A stretch of DNA of 64,000 nt from assembly GCA_003415625.1 (NCBI GenBank), contig PYIU01000010.1, positions 1,240,001 to 1,304,000 of the forward strand. Direction: 5' to 3'. Under the pieces are notes generated by a model that did not search any database, had not been told where the DNA came from, and saw only the letters and a program-made list of their open reading frames with translations. The translations under genes and the position numbers were made by a program. This DNA comes from Aquanectria penicillioides (taxonomy: Eukaryota > Ascomycota > Sordariomycetes > Hypocreales > Nectriaceae). Positions 11,232-27,155 of the stretch are shown here, piece after piece (position 1 is the first letter of the stretch; each line of letters opens with the position of its first letter).

Positions 11232-12017
11232 AATAAGCCAGCTGGCTTGACGTGGCATCAAGTCATCCAGGCAACTTCCGAACTCAACTTGACATCCTAT
11301 CCGCAAAAGGGATCCGTTGCCAGGTGCATTGTGTCCTTGAATTTTGCTGCGGATCCATACAGTTCTCGCGTAGCTCTTGTTTGGATAATGGAGGAGGACG
11401 TGATATCCATCTTGCACAGGGAAGTTTGGGATTGGGATGGCGGTGTGCTCTGCCAGTTGAAATTTCACCAGGACAATAAAGGGGATGTAAGTCTTCCAAT
11501 CCTGCTCGTCGTTTACGAAACTGTCTAACCTGGTAATGGAAACCAGCTTTTCATCGAAGGAGAACAGCGAGGATGGGTCGCTGCTGAATTTGACTGGAAG
11601 ATACTCGGCATTGGAACAGGCAACAATCGGTGGAGCTACTGGAATCTACTTGGCTTTGAAACGGCGAAAAGGAACAGACATCTTATGCTTGAGATTGCTC
11701 TCACTACGCGACATGTGCGAGATCCTTGGTACCAACAGTGGTACGACCGGTGCGATCTTAACGAATGCCCCCTACACGATGCAGCCTTTCAGCCAAAGCG
11801 ATACATGGCGACTTTGGAGGAAGGGAGCTTCATGTCGCAACCTGATGCCATTTTGAACAAAAGATCAAAGACAAGGTTCAAGTACCGCCTTTCTTTTGAC
11901 CATTCTCCTTTACCTGCACGAGAGGAATGGAAGGATCCAGATCGGGCTCACGGTTCAGCGCCAGGCGGGTGTAACTTCTGGGAACGGTCACAATTCTGCG
12001 CGAGTAAGATAGAATAA
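11232..12017 (+). CDS. Unrecognised protein, at least two exons, 5' end unresolved
   Basis: Exon 11232-11486 (open from the TGA at 11229) is joined to exon 11547-12017 across a 60 nt intron with donor GTAAGT, branch site CTAAC near 11525 and acceptor CCAG, in phase 0. The joined frame ends at TAA 12015-12017 and gives at least 241 codons. It is rich in Trp and charged residues (for example REVWDWDGGVLCQLKF, WYQQWYDRCDLNE), with four Cys in the second exon. No domain, signal peptide or membrane segment is recognised. No initiating ATG is visible in the first exon apart from an internal Met, so a further 5' exon probably exists. The clean splice sites and consistent frame argue for a real gene. 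Confidence 0.55.
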
Positions 12018-13176
12018 GGTGCAATTATGAGGGAACTTACATAACTCATTATATTTAAAAAGACAGCGAGTCTTGTTTTGTTATGCTGGTGTGCATGTTA
12101 AATCAGATCAACATGGTCAGAGCCGAGTAGACATCAAGCATATTATGATCTTCTGCCTCTGATTGTCGATGGATATTTTGTCCTAAGGCTACAATCCAAG
12201 TTTCTTCGTATTTTCAATGCTCATTAGCACTATACACAACAATATTCAGCATTCGAAATTGCATTGTAGTGCTTATATATACCGCTCGGAAGTCAACAAA
12301 CAATCATTTACTAATCCTTCATCTCTACTGAATTAATTGGGTTTCAAAAACCTCTCTACTTTATCAAAAATATGTGCTATCGCATCGAATTCCTCCTTTC
12401 GATGACAGAACGCTTAGATGGAAATGGCACTCTATAACTTGTCGTCATGCCGCGCCAAAGCAGAAAGATGGGTGGTGGTGGTGGTGAAGGAGCACATGGA
12501 GAAGGGGATGGCATTTCACAGCTGCGGGGCAAAAGTGCATCAAAATCTTAGCGTTGTCAATGTCAGCTTTTTTTAGCGTCTTTAGTGCGTGTATGTATGG
12601 GGCGCTTGTGGCGGCTGAATGGATCAACCAGACCAGCGGCATGAGCTGTCGTCTCTGGGTACTGGTAGATAATGCTGGAGGAGTGCAGGCCGTTCGTTAT
12701 ATATAGGTACCTACCTAGGTAAGCAACGATGTCTTGGCCATTAGCACGTTCTCCGGTAGATAGAAAGCAAGGCGCTACTCATGAAGCGCGATAAATATAC
12801 AGCTAAAAGCAATACGGCACTTCATGAGTGAGATTTTTCCCTCTTTTCTTGATTGCCACGAGAACCCCACTCTGACACGATATTGGTAATCGATGCTAAG
12901 ATTTACAATCTATCAATCCAACGGCCGTTCAGGGATAAATCAAATCAACAACACCGCCTAGCGCCAGGCTAAAAACGGTAAAGGAGGGGTAGATTGCAGC
13001 GAGATGCCAGTGCTACTGTAGGCTGTAGGTATGTATGCACATGGGTAAGAAAAAAAAAAAAAAAAAACCCCCCGCCATTTCGCCATTTCGCCATATCGCG
13101 CGCTGATGGAGGCATAATCAAGGCGTTGGAAACATCTCCATCTCGCATTGCTTCATCCACGCTCTCTTCGCACGCA
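12018..13176. other. Intergenic region and 5' leader of the histidine kinase
   Basis: No gene seen. Notable are an A18 run at 13050-13067 and, just after it, a short tandem of CGCCATTT-like units at about 13077-13095. Both lie in the probable 5' UTR or promoter of the kinase. Confidence 0.45.
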
Positions 13177-17430
<4,254 letters not shown>

Positions 17431-17902
17431 AATACATGGAGGGTTGAAATCGACAAATCAGGTATTATTATAGATGGATGGATGGATGGATACCTAGCGA
17501 GGGATGGTAGAGTTTTGATTACCTTACTGGAATGAGGTGCAATGCATAGAATTGTTGTAGTATTTTACTAATTTTGGGGGGGGGGGGAATCTTGCCCTTG
17601 AAGGCAACACAGAAACCAACGACTTTGATTTAATTATCTTGACGTTCAACTATTGCAGAGAAAGCTCTCCATCAGCAAGGAGCCTCTCAGCATTAGATCC
17701 TCCTGTTTAAGTAGCCCAACCATGCTGATACAACGGGCCCCGCATTAACAATTATCATTTGCAGCAGGGGCTAGTTCAACGGGTGTTGGTTCGTGCTTCT
17801 TGCAAGCCTTTATGGAGCATATGCCATCTTTCAAATAAATTCTCTCACACATTCATTCTCACACTCTCTCTCTCTCTTTCTCTCTAGCTCAACACATAGC
17901 CA
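17431..17902. promoter_or_regulatory. Kinase 3' flank and HET promoter region
   Basis: No gene. It contains a short GATG tandem (about 17474-17491), a G12 run (17576-17587) and a CT-rich tract at about 17863-17886 that ends 17 nt before the HET start codon. Pyrimidine tracts of this kind are common in fungal core promoters. Confidence 0.4.
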
Positions 17903-20278
17903 ATGGCCTTGATATCGAGCCATGATGATGATGATGATGATGATGATGATAAATGTTTCAAAGAATCCGCGCCTCCTCACATACAAGCAGCCCTCCAAGG
18001 CTCATCATGCACTGTTTGCCGCGAACTGGTCAACACGTTTTGGAATGCAGGCGACTCGCGCTATTGCGAAATATCAGACGCCGACTTCAGCCTCCCATGC
18101 GCGGCGCATGATCAATTAATCAAGGGCCTGCTGAAGGGCAGGGAGTTTGTGCGCAATTCTAATCTGTATCGTCATTCCGACTTTGCCGCCCTTGATGTCC
18201 AAACCAGCCGTCGCAAAACTGAAGCCGCGCTATGTTTCAAACCAACGGTGAACGGCAGGTTTCACCTCGAGACGGCTGCGTCTGTGGTGCATCGGCCCGA
18301 GATTGCGTCTCACAACGGGTGCGGGAGGATCCTCGACCCGCAATGGGCCGATGTCGAGATGCTGCTCAAGTGGCAGACGTTGTGCCGTACGCTGCACGGG
18401 GAGAAGTGCGACAACCCTCTCAACATCTCGCGCGTGGAGCCGACATAGCTTGTAGATGTCGAATCCATGTGCCTCGTGTCGGGCCAGGGCCTCGGCAAAG
18501 CAGCCGGCTACGTGGCCCTGAGCTATCGCTGGGGCAGCGGCGGCGTGGGCTTCCGCACGACAACGTCGGTGCTTGACCAAGTGCAGCGCCCGCAAGCCTT
18601 TGCCGCAGAGTCTGGCATCGGGGCCCTGATACCGGCAACGGTGCAGCACGCTATGCTGCTGACCAAACGGCTGGGATATCGCTACTTCTACGTGGACGCC
18701 CTGTGCATCCCGCAGGATGACGAGAGCATCAAGAGACACGAGATTGGTCAGATGGCTGCCATCTACTCTACGGCTGCTGTCACGGTGATCCCGGCCGACG
18801 GAGACGCCAAGGACGGCATCCTCGGCCTGCGAGGAATATCTGGTCCCCGGGACTTGAAGCAGACCGTCTACCCGTTCATTGCTGGCGAGATGCTCATCGA
18901 GACAGATCCTTGGCTAGACGACACGTACCTTCCGGTCGGATACTCGTCGCGCGGCTGGACATTTCAAGAATACCACATGTCCAAGCGGCGCATCATATTT
19001 GCCGAACGGAGGCTGCACTGGGAATGTGCTTGTGCCACCTGGCACGAGGATCAGATGCCCTCCGAGGACAAAAATCGCATCGATAGAAATCTCATCGGCG
19101 GAGGAGCCAACACGGTCGCCTTCCACACGCTCTTGCAAGGGTATCCAAGCACTCATGAGTACCAGTCATTTCTGAGCCTGTACTCTTGGCGCAGCTTGAC
19201 ATTCGAAGAGGATTCTCTTGCTGCTATATCTGGCACCTTGGCTCTCATGGCTCGCACCTTTACAGGGGGCTTCCTATGCGGCATCCCGGAAATGTACTTT
19301 GACTTCTGCATGATCTGGATAGCTTCTGATTATGACTTGAAGAGGCGAGAGCCTAAGCAATCAACCAATGATGCAACCCGACCCGGATCCCGGCCGTTCA
19401 ATATCCCCAGCTGGTCCTGGATTGGCTGGAAAGGATCCTTCATCCACTGGGGCGGCTCAGACGAGTATGTAATCGAAGATCGCGCCCGGTGGGATTACGT
19501 ACCGGTTGTGCAATGGTATCATGGATTCAGCGCCCAAGGGCCCTGGGCTAAAGTTGAATCCCGCTGGTATGACTATGTTCAATCCGCGAGGGATTCTGAC
19601 TGGCAACCACCAGAGGGGTGGACCAAGAAGTTGTATGAGCCCAGGCCCAGCGATCCCAACGAATCAATTGTACCCCCAGAGGGTCTAGGAGAATTTTCTT
19701 TCCAGCATCCATCCTTCCCCGGGATGGAGTTTTTCTGTCCCCTTCATACGACGTGTCCAGATGAAGACTTTCCGCAACTGAACCAGGTAAAGGGCTCGCC
19801 GTTCCTCTTGTTTCGAGGGCAGAAGCTGGAGCTGGCTTTCTCCTATTCCAAAGATGATGGACACCCAGATACAGTGTTTAAGGATGAAAACGGCCAGGTT
19901 GTTGGTGCATTGCACCCAAACAATGAAAAAGACTGTATCGCTTTTTTTAAGGAACACAAGTCTAGTGCAAACTTTGGAGAGCTGAAAGCAACGGGGACAA
20001 AAGAGACGGAGGAGAAGGATCCATCATCTTCTAATCAGCATGATGAGCAGGACTCAAAGGATAATGTGGGGCTTGATATAAGCAGAGAAGGCGCGTATGT
20101 CGAACTTATTGCAATCCTCCGCGCAAAGCGTGGCACGTTTCGTCTCGAAGTGCCAGTTTACTTTGCCCTTTGGATTGAACAAGAAGATGGGATAGCTTAT
20201 CGGAAAGGACTCGCAGAAGTTAGCCTTGAGTTTTGGGATGCTCAAAAGCCTGAAAGTGTAGAACTAGTACTAGGCTAA
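17903..20278 (+). pseudogene. HET-domain protein with one in-frame TAG
   Basis: A single frame from ATG 17903 to TAA 20276-20278 (792 codons) is broken only by TAG at 18446-18448 (codon 182). An alternative start at ATG 18467 gives a 603-aa product that keeps the HET domain. After a poly-Asp stretch the N-terminus has a Cys-based CTVC motif and a WADVEMLLKWQTLC segment. The HET domain follows with YVALSYRWGS, YFYVDALCIPQDD and, later, the RGWTFQE motif. C-terminal residues are variable. HET proteins drive fungal incompatibility and cell death. The TAG sits where a TGG or CAG codon would be usual, and either is one RIP-type transition away. Candidate introns around the TAG have poor donors. 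It is convergent with the next HET gene. Loss of function is likely unless the inner start is used. Confidence 0.85.
17922..17950. repeat. (GAT)n microsatellite encoding poly-Asp
   Basis: A run of about nine GAT units near the start of the HET gene, giving consecutive Asp residues at about residues 8-16. Its length is likely polymorphic. Confidence 0.9.
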
Positions 20279-20734
20279 TGGCGACTAATGCTCAGAGGAA
20301 CTACGCCGCTGATATGAAGCATTACTACTCAAATAACATTGACTCTAAAGGGTAGGTGGCAATTTAATTATCTATTATAAATCATAGAGACAGAAGTATC
20401 TGAACAAATACTTGGCTCTCGTATGCCTGCTTTATCTAGACCATTATTGATCTCCGTGATCAACGAATAAACCAATGCCGAAGCTAGCATCAAGAAGATA
20501 GAATTTTATTGATCCACGCATGAGAGTTCCACTTCAGCCACTGATACCGAGACAGGGAGGTTGGCAACGGGGAAATTACCGCAAAAAAGGCTCGGGAAGG
20601 CTTGAAAAGCTAACATAGTAGCTCAGGCCTCTCATAATGTATCGGCACTTCAAAATACTTCCAACTTCGGCCTCATACATTCGCCCAGAGAGTAAAGAGA
20701 ACCCAGATCATCATAAACAACGCCGAGTAATAAA
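20279..20734. other. Convergent intergenic region between two HET genes
   Basis: The 3' ends of two convergent genes face each other here. No gene is visible. Confidence 0.5.
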
Positions 20735-23311
20735 TCACTCCAAAATTACAGTTTCCCAATTGCTCTCAAATCGCAGCCAGTCCTTCTCTTCTATAACAGC
20801 GATTCCAACCCGTCTCCACACATTGCGCTGGAAATTATGCTCCTTTACAATCATAATGTTGAGCTTTCCCGTCTCTTCACATTGGCCGATTTTGTAAAAT
20901 CTTGAAACAACAATCATGTCGACTGTGGATTCCGTTATAGTATTCGAAGTTTTTGGGGCCATTAGATTGCTACCCGACACTTGTGAAGAATCGTCAGAGA
21001 ATACTAGAATGTCATCTTCATCAGACGTTGTCTCTAAGCTTGCTGATGAACCAATTCTAGTTGTAGGATTCCGAGACACAACAATCTCAGTGGGGAAATT
21101 TGACGGCAATTCTATAACTTCTTCATCCACTTTAACAGAGAGCTTGTCACAAGTTCTACCACTAAACCATGCTTGAGCCCTGGCATGGCTCGTTCGGAAA
21201 ACAATACGCCCAGTGTCATGTACTGGAAGATTCAGGTTGAGTGTTAACATTCTCTCCTCTGATGCCTCAAGTGAACTAGACTGCGAGATAGGTGGGTCAT
21301 TGGAAAGTACGATTGGTCCTGTGATCGTAGTATCTCCTTTCCATGTCAAAAAAAAAAGTGTCTTTGAGTCGTTGCGTTGATTCATGAACTGTGTCTTTAG
21401 CCGCTGGGGTTCATTTGGTACACCATCTACACCATGAAGTGGCCGGACGCTCCCGTCACTCAACAATGAGTAGAACGAAAGCTCTGGCCGAGAATCGCCA
21501 TATCGAGTTCGTATAGCAAGAGCCTCATTATGAATGGCCCCGCCTATGAAGCCGTTCCAGCCCAGCCAGGTCCAGCTTGGGTATGGAACGTGATGAACGA
21601 CTGAGCCGCTCAAAATAATTTGCTGCATCTCTTTGCGACGGGTCTTACCATTTTGCCAGACGAGGTTTTGATCAAACATTGCTGTGGGTACTCCCCAAAA
21701 GACCTCTTCTTTATGAAGGTGTTCATATCGTCGAATTATTCCTAGAAAGGCAGAAAACGCGTCGGTAGGATATGTGAGGTTCCGGGTGCTATACTGCGTA
21801 ATGTAAGTCCCCAGCGCTACTTTTGAGAATTTCGCGTCGCCGTCATCCCATTCATCATTGCACTTCAGTGCTTGCGGAAGGATCCAATACGCCGGTTCAG
21901 TGGGCTCCAGTATACTTTCTTCATCCCACATGGAGGTTTCGCAAAGCCAATAGATCTGTGATGGAGTAAAAACCAATGCTCGTCTAGAGAGAAGTCTTTC
22001 TTGGAATGTCCACCCTCGCTGGTTCCACTTTGATCGTTGCAGTGATGTCTCGTCAGACAGCGCTGCTGTCGTGGCAAGGTAGAGGCCATCCGGGGAAATT
22101 CGTATCGACCGGTGGAAGATGTCCCGCGGTCTTCCTGCAAGACCTGCTAAGCCGGAATCCGAGTCATTGCTGCATGCAGCCAAAATGGTTAGAATTGCAC
22201 CTGAATAGACCATGTCCATGCAGGATGTTTGGGTATCCAGATCGTTCAGGTCGTCTTGAATAATGCAAAGCGCATCTACCCATAGATACCGCTCCCCGAG
22301 GTCGCTGGTAAGCGATATGGCATCGCGGATTGTTTGAGGAAGGGCAATCGTGTCGAGTCCATTTCCTTCTCGGAGCCGTGAGTGATTGTGAGTCGTTAGG
22401 CATCCCTTCCGACGAAGCCCCAACTCTTCATTGCCGTGACCCCACACATAGCTTAGAGCAATATATCGGCCTCGTGGGGGTAAATCTACAACCCGACGTC
22501 CGTTGACATCAATGACGCGGAGGGACAGGTCTTTCCACTGGTGGTTACTGTCACTGGCCCAAGCCGGACTAGCACATTTATGACCATGGTCCTCTTGACA
22601 CTGGTGTAGCCAGCCTCGAATTCGCGAGAGATCTATCAGAGGGTCAACCTTTCGACCTGACCCCACAATCGAGGTGGCGTAGCTTGCACCCTCGGTTCTG
22701 TCGATGCTCTGATCATCTTGATCCCAAATCGCATGGAGCATGACCGCATCACTTCCGGAGAATGTGATCCAGGGAGACGGCGACAGCGTTACCAGGAGAC
22801 GAAATATTTGCAATTCTTCTTCGAGTTGCTGAACACGAATCCGCTCTGCCCAATCGATATTTTCCTCAGCAACCTCATGGTAGTTGGATCCATTCTTGTG
22901 GCGACAAAAGAATGTTGGTGTGAGATTGCATTCGATGGGCTTATCCGACCATGTTACAGGTATTCCGTACTTTTTGACTTCGACGCTTTTCGCAACTGCG
23001 GCTGTCTGCTTTGAGTCGTCGGCCCCGTCCCCAAACTCGTCTTCATACGTCTCGCTACCAGACGACGTCGGGAACGAATAATATACATCGGACATGTGCC
23101 TTGCCGGTGTGCGCTGATAACGATCTCTCAATGCGTCGATGATGAGGCTGCATATTTTACAACCATCTGACCGGCGAATGATGCTTTCGAGGGTTCCCAA
23201 GGATATGCTGGACGGCTGCGTGTTTTCACCATAGCCCACGGGAACCTGGAGCAGAGACTTTAAGTCGAGAGTTGCGCAGCTGTCGCAAAATGGGCCGATT
23301 GACAACGCCAT
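20735..23311 (-). CDS. HET-domain protein, intact
   Basis: This is an uninterrupted 858-aa ORF starting at ATG 23311-23309. The N-terminus has a CDSC motif (residues 9-12) and a second Cys pair CKIC (51-54), the arrangement seen in many HET proteins. The HET domain spans about 283-440: YIALSYVWG at 283-291, RYLWVDALCIIQDD, a DMVYSGAILTILAA segment and the later RGWTFQERLLS motif. The C-terminal 400 residues have no domain I recognise. A HET protein would act in allorecognition or immune-like programmed cell death, with partner and trigger unknown. No intron is needed and all HET motifs are present, in contrast to the neighbouring HET gene. Confidence 0.93.
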   Translation of the reverse strand: MALSIGPFCDSCATLDLKSLLQVPVGYGENTQPSSISLGTLESIIRRSDGCKICSLIIDALRDRYQRTPARHMSDVYYSFPTSSGSETYEDEFGDGADDSKQTAAVAKSVEVKKYGIPVTWSDKPIECNLTPTFFCRHKNGSNYHEVAEENIDWAERIRVQQLEEELQIFRLLVTLSPSPWITFSGSDAVMLHAIWDQDDQSIDRTEGASYATSIVGSGRKVDPLIDLSRIRGWLHQCQEDHGHKCASPAWASDSNHQWKDLSLRVIDVNGRRVVDLPPRGRYIALSYVWGHGNEELGLRRKGCLTTHNHSRLREGNGLDTIALPQTIRDAISLTSDLGERYLWVDALCIIQDDLNDLDTQTSCMDMVYSGAILTILAACSNDSDSGLAGLAGRPRDIFHRSIRISPDGLYLATTAALSDETSLQRSKWNQRGWTFQERLLSRRALVFTPSQIYWLCETSMWDEESILEPTEPAYWILPQALKCNDEWDDGDAKFSKVALGTYITQYSTRNLTYPTDAFSAFLGIIRRYEHLHKEEVFWGVPTAMFDQNLVWQNGKTRRKEMQQIILSGSVVHHVPYPSWTWLGWNGFIGGAIHNEALAIRTRYGDSRPELSFYSLLSDGSVRPLHGVDGVPNEPQRLKTQFMNQRNDSKTLFFLTWKGDTTITGPIVLSNDPPISQSSSLEASEERMLTLNLNLPVHDTGRIVFRTSHARAQAWFSGRTCDKLSVKVDEEVIELPSNFPTEIVVSRNPTTRIGSSASLETTSDEDDILVFSDDSSQVSGSNLMAPKTSNTITESTVDMIVVSRFYKIGQCEETGKLNIMIVKEHNFQRNVWRRVGIAVIEEKDWLRFESNWETVILE

Positions 23312-23791
23312 CCTAGCTAGAGACGACGCAAATGCAGGGCGATTGGCAGATGGTCGGTACGAATGTCAAGTTTTCCTTGGGTTTTGACTTTTTTTTTTTT
23401 TTTTTTTTTGGTCCTTGTTTTATTTTGCAACTAGCAGGGCTGAGGGATTATTTCGCCTAGTCCGCCATACGAGCCCAAAGCGGCTGAATAGATAGATAGT
23501 GAAGTTGGTTGCCTGATCGAGATGGGCCTCCAATCCAAGGTGAGTCGGGTGTGAGCTTACGACAATGATTAAGCCCAAAGTCCCAAATTTTGTGATATCG
23601 GCTACATTCGGCTTTCCATCTTTTATCCCGCATACGTTATTTCTCAGAAAAGAGTTGGCACGGCACGTCTCTCTGTTGCCGTTGACCTCTAGCAGGGCCA
23701 CCAAATCAAAGCCAATTTCCACATCCCAGCAACGGGTCTCAACCAGCATTCAGCAACTTTCAGTACGCGGAAAACGGTTGGTTATAGGCCC
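23312..23791. other. Intergenic region with a T21 tract
   Basis: No gene. A run of 21 T (23389-23409) lies about 80 bp upstream of the HET start, in its promoter (poly-A on the coding strand). Confidence 0.5.
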
Positions 23792-25128
23792 CTAGTTTAT
23801 CCAAACCACGTTAGCAGGGCCAGAATCTAGCCCCAAATGAGCCACAGCCGATGCCGTCGTCATGTTCTTCTTCTCAGCAATCTTCCAAACTTCTACAAAA
23901 TTGTTGCCGCTGTCAGTTATAGCAAAGTAGTCCTCGCTAAACTTGGCTGGCGAGACCGCGTTTGCCGACCCGCCACTGGCGTTCGTGGGTAGAATAAAGA
24001 GCTGGTCGGTTATTTTTCCAGTGGTAGGATCGAGCGCAAAGACGGAAACGTAGCCGGGTGTCGTGCTCTCGCGAGAACGCGTCGCGCAGATCAGATACTT
24101 GGGTGTCCCAGTCTTGTCATCCACCCTGGGCACCGAAAGGAGAACCTCATCTGCCCAGTACGAAGAGGCATTGGCGAATGCTAGAGATACAATTAGCAAC
24201 AAGCATCAAGGTGACTGTTCCCTTCGTGACACCCACAAGAAGGGATGAGAGGGTACGTGACGTTGGTGTCCGTGAGCTCGCCGCTGTTCACGTCTCTACT
24301 ATAAAGCCCAACTTCGTTTGCTTCCTCATATAAGACATAAGCATAGCGGCCTTCCGGGTGCACAACCAAATGTCTCGGGTTAGCGCCGCTGGGAGCAGCA
24401 ATGTACTGCACTTCTTGGACCGCCCCTGATGCACCGTCATAGGAATGGGTCCAGACCGCATTCCCCATGTCGTCTGCCGAGTAGATGAACTTGTTGTCTG
24501 GGCTCAGCGCAAGGCCGTGAACGCCAGCTTTGCTAGAGTAGTTCAGGTCGGCGAAGGAGTGACGCAAAACTCCCAAGTCAACCGAAATAGCCAGGGACGA
24601 GCAACCGGTGCTGTACGGTGCACCGAAGACGGTGTAGGGTTCAGCAGTCGTCGCGACGATGAAATTCGCATTAGCGCCTACACGAACACGATGTCAGCCT
24701 AACTTGAATTTGGTTCGCATGCCATAGCGATAGCGCTTTTGGAGATATATTGCACACAATTTGAAGATAGGCTGACGTTGCTCTGATACTCAAGGCCGAG
24801 GTCAGGCGTCACAGAGTAGCTCTGGAAATAGCCAGTTGTTGCAACATATAGATTTTCTTGGCTACTCTACTCATCGTGGTCAGCTTTTACGTGATATATC
24901 CAGGCCTTAATGTGAGATATGTCTTCCTACATCCAGGGTGATCCACTTGGAGCCTGACGCTGCGTTGGTCGAAATATTGTCGAGTATTGACAAAGCAGGA
25001 GTCTCATCGTCAAACTCAAGAGCAACAATGGTATTTCCGGAAAAGAAGCCTGAAAACATTTGGTGTTTACCACACAAGGCGCGACCACTCAATGCCAGCA
25101 CAAAGAGTAGGGTGAATTGCAACGCCAT
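23792..25128 (-). CDS. Secreted lactonase / carboxy-cis,cis-muconate cyclase-like beta-propeller protein
   Basis: Four exons: 25128-24931, 24866-24758, 24677-24237 and 24180-23792. They keep frame and give 378 aa, the family's usual length. The first intron uses donor GTAGGA; donors of the next two are less usual (GTGTGC, GTGGGT), but joining there rebuilds family-like sequence. The N-terminus is a signal peptide (MALQFTLLFVLALSGRALC), suggesting export. Propeller blade motifs include PYTVFGAPYSTGCSSLAISV, GVHGLALSPDNKFIYSADD, ANPRHLVVHPEGRYAYVLYE and a C-terminal DYFAITDSGNNFVEVW. The PF10282 family includes fungal 3-carboxy-cis,cis-muconate lactonizing enzyme of protocatechuate (beta-ketoadipate) catabolism. 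That enzyme is intracellular, so a secreted member may act on another lactone. Exon boundaries are inferred; the family call is strong. Confidence 0.85.
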
Positions 25129-27155
25129 GATAAACAGCCACTCGATCCTCGTGGTCCTTGATCTCAACGGTCGTCCTTCTCATCGCCATCTCTTTACCCC
25201 ATACTTAAATATTTCTTGGCAATTGAAATTGGGCCTGCGAGAGATCCAGAACTTTTCGGTCGTCATTTGAACAAGTCTGAAACGATTGGTCCTGTTTCCC
25301 ACAACAAGAGCCGCGTGGATGGTGATGTTGTAAGTGGGTTGGCCCACCCGTTGTGTTTTATTTACAGGGGCCGCGCGATCGCAGTCTCCATTGCATGTTC
25401 CGTATATGTAAGGGTACAATGGCTGGTCCATGTCAGTCCGTGGGGCATTTCAATCTACTTTTGTCAGTATAAAGCTTGTATTTGCTCATAACTTCGTCAT
25501 GACTGGTTTCGCCTAGAGGTCAGGGATTTCTGTTGTCCGTTGTCCGTCTTGACAGCGTAGAGCGTAACGCACCATGCGTTTTTCGTAGAAGTTGCGTATC
25601 AGTCTTTCGTTTAGGATTAGGAACTTTGGTAGGCGGCTAGCAATTGAACTGCTATGCGCAATTTTAGTACCGTCCACTAGGAACGCGGGGAACCCGAAAT
25701 TGAAGCAGCTAGATCTTGCTGTCCGAGGTTGGTTCCAGCACTGCTAGGGGTTACACTTCATTCTCGGGAGAACCCCATGGCTCAGGTCTATAACGTCAAT
25801 GGGAGACACTCACTGGTTCATCCGACAACGGGTGAGGTGGTTAACTGTTTCGCTACTTCGCAGTTCACCAGGTGACTCCTGGGAAGAGAATCGTGCATAA
25901 GCCCATAGCATTGTCCCTGTCATTTCTGCAATATGCAGTAAGTGAAATACACAAAGTTAAGCTGAATGATAAGATAATCAGGACTATACTACCACATGCT
26001 GCATTGCCAGACCGTCCGGGGGTCAGAGCCCACGAACAGCTAGGTAGCCCCTGCTTATTTCTCAGTTGGTCAATGCATGCATGTTTCAATAATGATGCAC
26101 AGCTTCCGATATGATCCCAATAGTGTCAATATTTTGTTCATGACCTCTACTCTACCTACAAAAGTTAAACTACTTGGTAGCTGCAGAAACACAGCCAGTT
26201 AGCATAGTGACGAAGCGGTACATAACTCTGAGCTAAGGTGCAACCGTAATAGACAGTAGATTTTTCATGCACACTCACATCAGGAGCCTTGAAGGTCCAT
26301 TATTGTCTTGGGTGGTCCCGTCAAAACGGGGACAGGGCATATCAACCTGAACAACCATCAACGTGACCATTGTGAAGAGCGAGATGGGTAGCAGTATAGT
26401 GCAAGATCTGCCGATAACTCCAAATCTCGATTTTGAATTCAGTGGTGAAACCCAATAGTGAACCATTCGAACCGATTATAAATAGGGGACGAAAGACACT
26501 TTGGATAAGTCAATACCAAGTTTGGGTGTCCCCTACGGCCCAAGTGCCTCCAAATCATAATTTTCTTATGCAATAAGGGTCGAGCCTCTGATTATCTATG
26601 ATATCTGACTGCTGATAAGACGGCCGGATTACCATAATGGGGTTGAAAAATACGTTTACCGTAAGCGTTCGATGCCGTTCAGTCTACCCCCCAAGAAACA
26701 TCAATTCGCGAAAGGTTTCGCTTAAAGGGCATGGAACCCCCAGTGTTTATCTGTCGGCGTATCATAGGAGGGTGTCGAGTAGTCTCGGGGCATGTTTTTG
26801 ATACAATTTCACTTGCCGTTTCATGCTGTACTATTGAAATTTCATTAGCTGGCATGCTGATGAGAAGTGTTGGGTATAAATCTAACACTGCAAACCACCT
26901 GCACATTTTCAGCAAGAGCGTAGTTAATTCAGCACAAGCAGACTTGTTTTGTCAAAAAAGAATTCCATCATTATTTTCATAATAAAAGTGAGATAATAGT
27001 CTATGTCTGTCTATGGACATCCTGGCCCTTTGGCTCTCTCCGGCTTATAAGAAATGGACTGCCAATGTAGAAAAAGAAAACGAGGCAAAAAGACAAGAAT
27101 GAGTAAGATCAGAGTTTTGCCACATATACACTCTTTTGTATCAGAAAAAAACCGC
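25129..27155. other. Intergenic region of about 2 kb
   Basis: No supported gene. Only short ORFs (60-90 codons) on both strands without motifs. Base composition is mildly AT-rich but not RIP-like. Confidence 0.45.

Noticed and set aside
25129..27155. Short ORFs in the 2 kb gap between the lactonase-like gene and the dehydrogenase
   Set aside because: They overlap on both strands and show no motifs, splice logic or coding bias.
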